Source of the DNA: Falsihalocynthiibacter sp042445055
GTDB lineage: Bacteria > Pseudomonadota > Alphaproteobacteria > Rhodobacterales > Rhodobacteraceae
Reading direction: 5' to 3'
DNA length: 64,000 bases
NCBI RefSeq assembly: GCF_042445055.1
Contig: NZ_CP170339.1
Location: 496,001-560,000 of the forward strand
Positions 16,515 through 23,379 of the stretch are shown piece by piece; the stretch's first letter is position 1, and each line of letters opens with the position of its first letter. The notes under the pieces are model-generated. The model was not told the DNA's origin and did not search any database. It saw only the letters and a program-made list of their open reading frames with translations. The position numbers were made by a program, and so were the translations under genes.

Positions 16515-17693
16515 ATGGCTAAGGAAAAGTTTGAGCGTACGAAACCGCATTGTAACATTGGTACAATCGGTCACGTTGACCACGGTAAGACGACACTAAC
16601 AGCAGCGATCACGAAGCAGTTTTCTGATACGTTCAAAGCGTATGACGAGATTGACGGCGCGCCGGAAGAAAAAGCACGCGGTATCACCATCTCGACAGCA
16701 CACGTTGAGTATGAGACAGACGCGCGCCACTATGCGCACGTTGACTGCCCAGGCCACGCTGACTATGTGAAAAACATGATCACCGGTGCGGCACAGATGG
16801 ACGGCGCGATCCTTGTTGTGAACGCGGCTGACGGCCCTATGCCACAAACACGTGAGCACATCCTTTTGGGTCGCCAGGTTGGCATCCCATCCATGGTTGT
16901 TTTCATGAACAAAGTTGACCAGGTAGACGATCCTGAGCTTCTTGAGTTGGTTGAAATGGAAATCCGTGAGCTTCTGAACGAATACGGTTACCCTGGCGAT
17001 GATATCCCAGTGATTGCCGGTTCTGCTTTGGCTGCTCTGGAAGACCGCGACGATGCAATCGGCAAAGACAAAATTGCTGAGCTGATGGCTGCTGTTGATG
17101 AGTACATCCCACAGCCACCACGTGCGATCGACGAGCCATTCCTGATGCCGATCGAGGACGTATTCTCGATTTCCGGTCGTGGTACAGTTGTGACTGGCCG
17201 TGTAGAGCGTGGCGCGATCAACGTTGGCGACGAGATTGAAATCGTTGGTATCCGCGACACATCGAAAACAACCTGTACAGGTGTTGAGATGTTCCGCAAG
17301 CTGCTTGACCGTGGTGAAGCAGGCGACAACATCGGTGCGCTTCTGCGTGGTGTTGACCGTGAAGGCGTTGAGCGTGGTCAGGTTCTGTGTAAGCCGGGTT
17401 CTGTGAACCCACACACAAAGTTCGAGGCCGAGGTTTATATCTTGACCAAAGAAGAGGGTGGTCGTCACACACCATTCTTTGCGAACTACCGTCCACAGTT
17501 CTACTTCCGTACAACGGACGTTACAGGCACAGTTGAACTGCCAGCAGGCACAGAAATGGTTATGCCAGGCGACAACCTGAAGCTTTCTGCTGAACTCATC
17601 GCACCAATCGCGATGGAAGAAGGCCTCCGCTTTGCGATCCGCGAAGGCGGCCGCACAGTAGGCTCCGGCGTTGTGTCCAAAATCTACGAATAA
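16515..17693 (+). CDS. tuf: Elongation factor Tu, copy 1
   Basis: GTPase that carries aminoacyl-tRNA to the ribosome. It has 392 residues (counting back from an over-long reading frame that opens at 16458). The G motifs are GHVDHGKTT, RGITIS, DCPGHADY, NKVD and SAL. It is identical in protein to tuf2 at 37084; I find one silent base difference, G16664 against A37233 in a proline codon. The identity stops nine bases before the start codon and decays within about 25 bases after the stop. It lies upstream of the trnW-secE-nusG region, away from fusA. Confidence 0.98.
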   Translation: MAKEKFERTKPHCNIGTIGHVDHGKTTLTAAITKQFSDTFKAYDEIDGAPEEKARGITISTAHVEYETDARHYAHVDCPGHADYVKNMITGAAQMDGAILVVNAADGPMPQTREHILLGRQVGIPSMVVFMNKVDQVDDPELLELVEMEIRELLNEYGYPGDDIPVIAGSALAALEDRDDAIGKDKIAELMAAVDEYIPQPPRAIDEPFLMPIEDVFSISGRGTVVTGRVERGAINVGDEIEIVGIRDTSKTTCTGVEMFRKLLDRGEAGDNIGALLRGVDREGVERGQVLCKPGSVNPHTKFEAEVYILTKEEGGRHTPFFANYRPQFYFRTTDVTGTVELPAGTEMVMPGDNLKLSAELIAPIAMEEGLRFAIREGGRTVGSGVVSKIYE

Positions 17694-17718
17694 ATCGTAG
17701 CGAATTTATGAATTCTGA

Positions 17719-17746
17719 GGGTCGCCTTCGGGCGGCCCTTTGTCTT
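17719..17746 (+). terminator. Intrinsic terminator of tuf1
   Basis: GGGTCGCC (17719-17726), a TTCG tetraloop and GGCGGCCC (17731-17738) form an eight-pair stem with one G-T wobble, followed by TTTGTCTT. Classic rho-independent form. Confidence 0.88.
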
Positions 17747-17847
17747 GCGAATACTCGTTTGTCGCGCTAGCATTTCTGCAACCAAGGGAGGGTGACATGA
17801 CAATTCTTTAGTTTGACGAATTTCCATTTCTCAACTGAAAGTAGTTT

Positions 17848-18516
17848 ATGTCCTCTACATTTTTACGCCCAGACGCGGCGAATCCCGTTATTTTGCCCGA
17901 TGGCACAGTTCTCGAAAATCTCGTTTATCTCAATCAGGTCATCGACCACCCGAATATTGAGGTCGGCGATTACTCCTACTTTAACTCCTTCACTCCTGTG
18001 GACGATTGGGCAGGGCGTATCGCTCCCTATCTTTATACTGGTGCGCCTGAACGTTTGAAGATTGGCAAATTCTGTCAGTTTGCTCAGGGGACCATTTTTA
18101 TCACCAGTTCGGCCAATCACGTAATGACGGGTTTCTCGACCTATCCTTTCGCGATTTTCAACCCCGAGACGATGGGTGTTTACGCAGAAAATCCAGAGGG
18201 ATTCGTAGACACGATTATCGGTAATGATGTGTGGATCGGTCACGATGCCAAGATCATGCCCGGAGTGACAATCGGAGATGGCGCGATTGTTGCTGCTGGC
18301 GCTGTGGTCGCAGCAGATGTGGCGCCCTATTCGATCGTGGGCGGTAATCCCGCGGGGGAAATCAGGAAACGATTTGCGCCAGAGGTAATTGACGCCCTTC
18401 TTGCGATTAAGTGGTGGGATTGGCCGCTCGACCATATCCATAAACACCTGAGCGCGATTGTCGGAGCAGATATTAAGGCGCTAAAGTTCGCCGCCGACGC
18501 GTTACGCGATGCGTAA
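17848..18516 (+). CDS. CatB/Vat-type O-acetyltransferase (xenobiotic acyltransferase family)
   Basis: A left-handed beta-helix acetyltransferase of 222 residues. Hexapeptide repeats are visible between about residues 125 and 180 (IIGNDVWIGHDAKIMPGVTI, then GDGAIVAAGAVVAADVAPYS). The catalytic His91 is in SSANHVMTGFSTYPF, and GGNPAGEIRKRF closes the helix. The family includes chloramphenicol and streptogramin acetyltransferases as well as many of unknown substrate; chromosomal single copies like this often have no proven drug substrate. It lies between tuf1 and tRNA-Trp on the same strand with the tuf1 terminator before it, so it probably has its own promoter. Confidence 0.88.
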   Translation: MSSTFLRPDAANPVILPDGTVLENLVYLNQVIDHPNIEVGDYSYFNSFTPVDDWAGRIAPYLYTGAPERLKIGKFCQFAQGTIFITSSANHVMTGFSTYPFAIFNPETMGVYAENPEGFVDTIIGNDVWIGHDAKIMPGVTIGDGAIVAAGAVVAADVAPYSIVGGNPAGEIRKRFAPEVIDALLAIKWWDWPLDHIHKHLSAIVGADIKALKFAADALRDA

Positions 18517-18613
18517 TGTGCGGAATTTGGCGATGACGTGCCAGAGATTTCGTTAATCGCGTAGAATGCACTTGATTCCCGTCGCAGGGTGCCGTACTTC
18601 CTGCGACGGCTTT

Positions 18614-18689
18614 AGGGGTTTAGCTCAGTTGGTAGAGCATCGGTCTCCAAAACCGAGGGTCGTGGGTTCGAGTCCCTCAGCCCCTGCCA
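18614..18689 (+). tRNA. trnW: tRNA-Trp (anticodon CCA)
   Basis: A 76-base cloverleaf with encoded CCA end. The acceptor stem AGGGGTT pairs with AGCCCCT, the D-arm reads GCTCAGTTGGTAGAGC, the anticodon loop CTCCAAA gives CCA, and the T-arm has GGTTCGAGTCCC. Only a sulfotransferase-like gene separates it from secE, with which tRNA-Trp is often linked in proteobacteria. Confidence 0.98.
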
Positions 18690-18734
18690 AGCCACAGTCG
18701 CACACTTGATGCGCCGGACAACAGGTTCAAACCA

Positions 18735-19658
18735 TTGTCACAAGTTCCCCATAAAAAATTGCGGATTTGCTTTCATTTAGGTGTGCACAAAACCGCGAGC
18801 ACTCATACTCAGCTCAGCTTGGAGCGAAACAAACGCGTGTTACGCAAGGCGGGAGTTGCTTTTCGCGGGCCTGCGGACCTTCGCGGAGAAGGGAACGCAC
18901 TTCAGGATCGGTTCGATTTTGATGATTCTCAGAAGAATCGCGCCGGACGCACCGCCGAAGAGGAATTGGCTGTCTTGTCTAAGGGGCGGCGGCGGTTGAT
19001 TTTGTCTGAGGAAAACTACTTGGGCAAAATTTGGCAATCACGCGCGCAGAAGCGGCCGCCGATCTACCCCGGTGCCGACTCACAGATCGCAGCGCTGGTG
19101 CCGCATCTTGGCGGGCGGCCCCTCACGTTGTTTGTCGCGATGCGGAACCCGGCGGATTTCCTGGTTTCGGCTTATTCGCAGTCGTTGTTGGGCGGCAAGA
19201 TAGAGTCATTCGAAGATTTTATGGGCGATTTGTCGTTTCAGGACCTACGCGCGACAAACGTTATTCGGCGGATGAGCCTGATCGACGGCGCTTCGGGCAT
19301 ATATGTCTGGAAATATGAGAACTATCCGCGAAACTTCACACAAATCATGCGCCGTCTGGTCGGCTGGAGGGTTGGCAAGGATATCATTCCGCTTGATCAA
19401 GTCGTCCATCGTGGCTTGTCTGCCGAGGCTGTTGAGCAAGTTCTGGCGCTTGATTCTCTGCCGAAAGAGCGTGAAGAGAGGCGTGAGTTGGTACGTGCGG
19501 CGCGTGACCAATTCCCGATCTCTGGCGGTAATTCCCGTTTCATGCCGTTTGACGAAGCGGCAAGAATTGATGCCGCCGAAGTCTATGCGCAGGACTGGGA
19601 TGAAATTTTGCAGATCGAAGGCGTTTCCGAGATAGGCGCGCGCCGCAAGAGCAGGTAA
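18735..19658 (+). CDS. Sulfotransferase-family protein
   Basis: About 307 residues with the N-terminal 5-prime phosphosulfate-binding-like loop in FHLGVHKTASTHTQLSL and the later VAMRNPADFLVSAYSQSL, which corresponds to the PAPS 3-prime phosphate-binding Arg/Ser region of sulfotransferases. It likely transfers sulfate from PAPS to a surface glycan or lipid; the acceptor is unknown. The start is uncertain: the frame opens with TTG at 18735 and no ATG precedes the P-loop; TTG at 18759 and GTG at 18780 are alternatives. It lies between tRNA-Trp and secE, a place where related genomes often have no gene. Confidence 0.72.
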   Translation: MSQVPHKKLRICFHLGVHKTASTHTQLSLERNKRVLRKAGVAFRGPADLRGEGNALQDRFDFDDSQKNRAGRTAEEELAVLSKGRRRLILSEENYLGKIWQSRAQKRPPIYPGADSQIAALVPHLGGRPLTLFVAMRNPADFLVSAYSQSLLGGKIESFEDFMGDLSFQDLRATNVIRRMSLIDGASGIYVWKYENYPRNFTQIMRRLVGWRVGKDIIPLDQVVHRGLSAEAVEQVLALDSLPKEREERRELVRAARDQFPISGGNSRFMPFDEAARIDAAEVYAQDWDEILQIEGVSEIGARRKSR

Positions 19659-19681
19659 CGCGAAGCTGATCGGTGCACGTC

Positions 19682-19710
19682 TTGCCATTGGGGTCTGCTT
19701 GGCTTATATC
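19682..19710 (+). promoter_or_regulatory. Candidate secE promoter
   Basis: TTGCCA (19682-19687) and TATATC (19705-19710) have ideal 17-base spacing, 39 bases upstream of the secE start and downstream of the sulfotransferase gene. Confidence 0.5.
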
Positions 19711-19749
19711 CGCTTCGTCGCATAGGGTGACAGCATAAAGGGCAGCAGC

Positions 19750-19953
19750 ATGGCAGCAAAACGTACAAATCCGCTTCAGTTTATTCAAGAAGTGCGCGCA
19801 GAAGGGGCAAAAATTACTTGGCCCACACGCCGCGAAGTCATTCTAACGACTGCGATGGTTATGGTCATGGCAACGCTGCTTGGCATCTTCTTTTCTCTCG
19901 TGGATTTGGGGATCCGTTCCGGGCTTCAGTTTGGCCTTGGCTTTTTTGGCTAA
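19750..19953 (+). CDS. secE: Preprotein translocase subunit SecE
   Basis: Small essential subunit of the SecYEG channel. The 67-residue form with one membrane helix (TAMVMVMATLLGIFFSLVDL) is the usual alphaproteobacterial length. The conserved amphipathic stretch FIQEVRAEGAKITWPTRREV precedes the helix and contains the family motif W-P-x-R-x-E. nusG follows after 182 bases. Confidence 0.95.
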   Translation: MAAKRTNPLQFIQEVRAEGAKITWPTRREVILTTAMVMVMATLLGIFFSLVDLGIRSGLQFGLGFFG

Positions 19954-20062
19954 TTAATTCGCCGCGTTTGGCTTGAATTTACTTGGTTTCAAGGCTAATC
20001 CATGCGGCAACTTCGAGATAAGCGTGCGGCGATTCGGTTTGCACGCTGTTTTTTGTTTTGGG

Positions 20063-20091
20063 TTGGTTTGTCCAACTCTTTGGAATTTATG
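20063..20091 (+). promoter_or_regulatory. Candidate nusG promoter
   Basis: TTGGTT (20063-20068), 17 bases, TTTATG (20086-20091), 44 bases before nusG. The boxes are modest but the 182-base secE-nusG gap suggests an internal promoter. Confidence 0.3.
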
Positions 20092-20135
20092 CACTTTTTG
20101 GGTTCTGCCCAAGGTGAGACAAGGACTGAAGCAAG

Positions 20136-20669
20136 ATGGCTAAGCGTTGGTATTCGGTGAGCGTACTCTCGAACTTCGAGAAAAAGATCGCCGAAGCAAT
20201 TAAACATGCTGCTGAAGAAGCCGGTCTTGAGGAGCAGATCGAAGAAGTTCTGGTCCCCACAGAAGAGATCATTGAGGTGCGTCGCGGCAAGAAGGTCACG
20301 ACAGAGCGCCGCTTTATGCCTGGTTACGTTTTGATCCGTATGGAGATGAGCGATGAGGGCTACCACCTTGTGACGTCGATTAATCGCGTCACCGGTTTCT
20401 TGGGTCCGCAAGGACGCCCGATGCCGATGCGCGACGCTGAGGTGAATCAGATTCTGAACCGTGTTGAAGAAGGCATGGAGGCTCCGCGCACTCTTATTCA
20501 CTTCGAGACTGGTGAAAAAGTTCAGGTTACCGACGGTCCGTTCGAAGGTTTCGACGGCATGGTCGAGGACGTGGACGAAGAGAACAGCCGCCTGAAGGTG
20601 ACTGTAAGTATTTTTGGCCGCGCAACGCCGGTCGAATTGGAATTCACGCAGGTCACGAAAGAGGTCTAG
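20136..20669 (+). CDS. nusG: Transcription termination/antitermination protein NusG
   Basis: Elongation factor that bridges RNA polymerase clamp and ribosome or Rho. It has 177 residues: an NGN domain (KRWYSVSVLSNFEKKIAEAI, then FMPGYVLIRMEM) and a C-terminal KOW domain (GEKVQVTDGPFEGFDGMVED). It is followed by rplK after a 124-base leader with a stable hairpin. Confidence 0.97.
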   Translation: MAKRWYSVSVLSNFEKKIAEAIKHAAEEAGLEEQIEEVLVPTEEIIEVRRGKKVTTERRFMPGYVLIRMEMSDEGYHLVTSINRVTGFLGPQGRPMPMRDAEVNQILNRVEEGMEAPRTLIHFETGEKVQVTDGPFEGFDGMVEDVDEENSRLKVTVSIFGRATPVELEFTQVTKEV

Positions 20670-20677
20670 CGTGTGAT

Positions 20678-20727
20678 GCACGCCTTCGGGTGTGCGGAAA
20701 TGTGGGAGGGGACCCGAGCGCGCTCGG
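20678..20727 (+). promoter_or_regulatory. Hairpins in the nusG-rplK leader
   Basis: GCACGCC-TTCG-GGTGTGC (20678-20695) forms a seven-pair UUCG hairpin nine bases after the nusG stop, with no T run after it. Downstream CCGAGCGCGCTCGG (20714-20727) is a perfect 14-base palindrome. They could be processing, stability or L1 autoregulation elements; the last is how the L11 operon is controlled in E. coli. Confidence 0.45.
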
Positions 20728-20793
20728 CAAGCCGGACCACACAACCTAAGTGGCGCAGACGCGTTTGCGCCAAGTTGAAGAAGGAGAGGCCAC

Positions 20794-21219
20794 ATGGCCA
20801 AGAAGATTGCTGGCACTATGAAGCTGCAGGTTCCTGCAGGTAAAGCCAACCCAAGCCCCCCCGTGGGCCCCGCGCTGGGTCAGCGCGGCATCAACATCAT
20901 GGAATTCTGTAAAGCGTTCAACGCGAAAACAGCGGACCTTGAGCCAGGTGCCCCTTGCCCAACCGTGATCACATACTACCAAGATAAATCGTTTTCGATG
21001 GATATTAAGACTCCTCCGGCGTCTTACTTCCTGAAGAAAGCTGCGAAAATCACTTCTGGTGCGAAAACACCAAGCCGTGAGACTGTTGGCTCTGTTTCTG
21101 CGAAACAAGTTAAAGAGATCGCAGAAGCGAAAATGAAAGACCTGAACGCAAACGATATCGAAGCTGCGATGAAAATCATCATGGGTTCTGCGCGTTCTAT
21201 GGGCATCGAGGTAAAATAG
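20794..21219 (+). CDS. rplK: 50S ribosomal protein L11
   Basis: Component of the GTPase-associated centre with L10-L12 and the thiostrepton-binding rRNA. It has 141 residues; the N-terminal KLQVPAGKANPSPPVGPALG and C-terminal rRNA-binding segment ending in ARSMGIEV are typical. AGGAGAGG lies upstream of the ATG. rplA starts two bases after the stop, so the pair is one unit. Confidence 0.98.
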   Translation: MAKKIAGTMKLQVPAGKANPSPPVGPALGQRGINIMEFCKAFNAKTADLEPGAPCPTVITYYQDKSFSMDIKTPPASYFLKKAAKITSGAKTPSRETVGSVSAKQVKEIAEAKMKDLNANDIEAAMKIIMGSARSMGIEVK

Positions 21220-21221
21220 TC

Positions 21222-21920
21222 ATGGCAAAGCTCGGAAAACGCATCACCGCGGCACGCGCGGCATTTGCTGGTAAAGCAAACCTCACTGTTGAAGATGCGG
21301 TTGCATTGGTTAAATCCAACGCTGGCGCAAAATTCGACGAGACAGTTGAAATCGCAATGAACCTCGGTGTTGACCCACGTCACGCTGACCAAATGGTTCG
21401 CGGCGTTGTTGGCCTGCCAAACGGCACAGGCAAAACAGTACGTGTTGCTGTATTTGCTCGTGGTCCAAAAGCAGACGAAGCAACTGCTGCTGGTGCTGAC
21501 ATCGTCGGCGCAGAAGACCTGATGGAAATCGTTCAAGGCGGCAAGATCGAATTCGATCGCTGCATCGCGACACCTGACATGATGGGTGTTGTCGGTCGCC
21601 TCGGTAAGATCCTCGGCCCACGCAACTTGATGCCAAACCCACGTGTTGGCACTGTGACTATGGACGTTGAAGCTGCTGTTAAAGCGGCTAAAGGCGGCGA
21701 AGTTCAGTTCAAAGTTGAAAAAGCTGGTGTGATCCACGCTGGTGTTGGCAAAGCTTCTTTCTCCGAAGAGCAGCTTGTCGAGAACATTCGTGCATTTGTT
21801 GACGCGGTTGCAAAAGCCCGTCCAACAGGCACAAAAGGCACATACATGAAGTCGATCGCCGTGAGCTCCACAATGGGCCCAGGCGTGACAGTGAATGTTG
21901 ATAACGCCGCTGGCAACTAA
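21222..21920 (+). CDS. rplA: 50S ribosomal protein L1
   Basis: Forms the mobile L1 stalk at the E site and, in E. coli, represses its own operon by binding the mRNA leader. It has 232 residues with the signature region around DMMGVVGRLGKILGPRNLM. It is cotranscribed with rplK. A 249-base leader separates it from rplJ. Confidence 0.98.
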   Translation: MAKLGKRITAARAAFAGKANLTVEDAVALVKSNAGAKFDETVEIAMNLGVDPRHADQMVRGVVGLPNGTGKTVRVAVFARGPKADEATAAGADIVGAEDLMEIVQGGKIEFDRCIATPDMMGVVGRLGKILGPRNLMPNPRVGTVTMDVEAAVKAAKGGEVQFKVEKAGVIHAGVGKASFSEEQLVENIRAFVDAVAKARPTGTKGTYMKSIAVSSTMGPGVTVNVDNAAGN

Positions 21921-22169
21921 GCCAGTCTAAGAATTCCGCGGGTTCGCCCGCAGAATGGTGGGGCCGCCAATTTGGCCCCATCCTGTCCGAGACGAAGGGT
22001 GGCCTCTGGTCATAATTCCTTTCTGAGATGGGGAACGAGACAAATTTTCGAAGGGCAACCTTCGGGTGATCTGGCCTCGGGACCCTGAAATTGGACCCGA
22101 ACGGCCCAAACCCACGCTGGGGGCGGGTCAAACTGAGCCGGGGGGTAACCCCCAAATTTGGAGTGAACT
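21921..22169 (+). promoter_or_regulatory. rplJ (L10) leader with several hairpins
   Basis: A 249-base gap in front of rplJ, the position of the L10 leader RNA at which L10-L12 represses translation in other bacteria. Hairpins visible are GCGGG-TTCG-CCCGC (21938-21951), TGGGGCC/GGCCCCA (21959-21965 with 21974-21980) and CGAAGG-GCAA-CCTTCG (22049-22064, a GNRA loop). No U run follows the first two, so they are more likely structural RNA than terminators. Agreement with the L10 leader consensus was not tested. Confidence 0.65.
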
Positions 22170-22685
22170 GTGGATAGAGCACAAAAAGAACAGTTGGTCG
22201 ACGAACTCGGCCAAATCTTTGACAGCTCTGGCGTTGTAGTGGTCTGCCGCTACGAAGGTCTCACGGTTGCTGAGATGCAAGACCTGCGTGCGCAAATGCG
22301 TGACGTTGACGGGTCTGTTCGCGTTGCCAAAAACAAGCTCGCCAAGATCGCCCTTGAGGGTAAGCCCTGCGCAAGCATCGCTGATTACCTCAATGGCATG
22401 ACTGTACTTGCTTACTCTGAGGACCCTGTGGCTGCGGCCAAGGTCGTCGAGGCATACGCCAAAGAGAATTCCAAACTGGAGATTCTCGGTGGTGCTATGG
22501 GTGAGACAGCACTGGACGTCGCTGGTGTTAAAGCCGTTGCAGCGATGCCGTCGCGTGAGGAGCTTATCGCTTCTATCGTTGGCTGTATCGGGGCACCTGC
22601 TTCCAACATCGCCGGGGCCATTGGCGCGCCTGCAAGCAATATCGCGAGCATCTTGTCCTCAATCGAGGACAAGGCTGCTGCTTAA
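22170..22685 (+). CDS. rplJ: 50S ribosomal protein L10
   Basis: Stalk base that binds L7/L12 dimers through its C-terminal helix. It has 171 residues and begins with GTG (MDRAQKEQLVDELGQIF), with GGAG eight bases before. The weak start and the structured leader suit autogenous translational control. rplL follows after 69 bases. Confidence 0.97.
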   Translation: MDRAQKEQLVDELGQIFDSSGVVVVCRYEGLTVAEMQDLRAQMRDVDGSVRVAKNKLAKIALEGKPCASIADYLNGMTVLAYSEDPVAAAKVVEAYAKENSKLEILGGAMGETALDVAGVKAVAAMPSREELIASIVGCIGAPASNIAGAIGAPASNIASILSSIEDKAAA

Positions 22686-22754
22686 GCAACATGAGCCTTC
22701 GTGGAGAAAAACCTCGCACGTTGGAACACAACTTAAACGAACGGAAACAGTATA

Positions 22755-23132
22755 ATGGCTGATCTGAAAAAACTTGCTGAAGAGATCGTTGGTCTTACCC
22801 TTCTCGAAGCACAAGAACTGAAAACTATCCTTAAAGACGAGTACGGCATCGAGCCTGCTGCTGGTGGCGCTGTAATGGTTGCTGGCGCTGCAGAAGCTGG
22901 TGGCGACGCTGGTGGCGAGCAAACAGAATTCGACGTAATTCTGAAAAATGCTGGCGCATCCAAAATCGGCGTGATCAAAGAAGTTCGCGCGATTACTGGT
23001 CTTGGCCTCAAAGAAGCTAAAGAACTTGTTGATGCAGGCGGCAAGCCCGTTAAAGAAGGCGTCGACAAAGCAGAAGCTGAAGAAATCAAAGCGAAGCTCG
23101 AAGCAGCTGGCGCTGAGATCGAACTCAAGTAA
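22755..23132 (+). CDS. rplL: 50S ribosomal protein L7/L12
   Basis: Acidic stalk protein that recruits translational GTPases. It has 125 residues: an N-terminal dimerisation helix, an Ala/Gly-rich hinge (PAAGGAVMVAGAAEAGGDAG) and a C-terminal domain (FDVILKNAGASKIGVIKEVR). Copy number above L10 is usually achieved by a processing or attenuation site downstream, and two hairpins follow at 23171-23247. Confidence 0.98.
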   Translation: MADLKKLAEEIVGLTLLEAQELKTILKDEYGIEPAAGGAVMVAGAAEAGGDAGGEQTEFDVILKNAGASKIGVIKEVRAITGLGLKEAKELVDAGGKPVKEGVDKAEAEEIKAKLEAAGAEIELK

Positions 23133-23170
23133 TTGCTCGGGACGATCGTCCCAGGTGATTACAAAAAATT

Positions 23171-23247
23171 GGCTGGATCCGGGGAATATTCTGGATCCAG
23201 CCTATCGCGTCTTAGAAAAGGTCTGCCCGCGACGGGCGTTTTCTAAG
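23171..23247 (+). promoter_or_regulatory. Double hairpin between rplL and rpoB (attenuator or RNase III site)
   Basis: First hairpin: GGCTGGATCC (23171-23180) pairs perfectly with GGATCCAGCC (23193-23202). Second: CTTAGAAAA (23211-23219) pairs with TTTTCTAAG (23239-23247), enclosing an inner GCCCG/CGGGC stem. Neither has a T run of terminator type after it. In E. coli the same interval contains an attenuator and an RNase III cleavage site that set the ratio of ribosomal protein to polymerase; by position and form this is the counterpart. Confidence 0.6.
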
Positions 23248-23379
23248 GAGCGATTCAATGGGTCGGGCGGGACCGGTGGGCCGGTGTCCGAGAATAGATC
23301 CGAATTGCTTTGTTTTGCGATGCGTCCTTGATGCCCAGCTTGGATGTATCAGCGAAAAATCTGAAAGGTGACCACGCAC

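Noticed and set aside
16596..17514. Long minus-strand reading frames inside tuf (also at 37165-38367)
   Set aside because: Shadow frames produced by the codon bias of EF-Tu; they recur identically in both copies because the genes are identical, and they lack ribosome sites.
17848..18516. CatB-like gene as an acquired resistance determinant
   Set aside because: No mobile element, integron or plasmid feature nearby, and many chromosomal members of the family have no known drug substrate.
18614..18740. tRNA-Trp as a prophage or island attachment site
   Set aside because: No repeat of the tRNA 3-prime end was seen downstream and no integrase gene exists; only one sulfotransferase gene follows.
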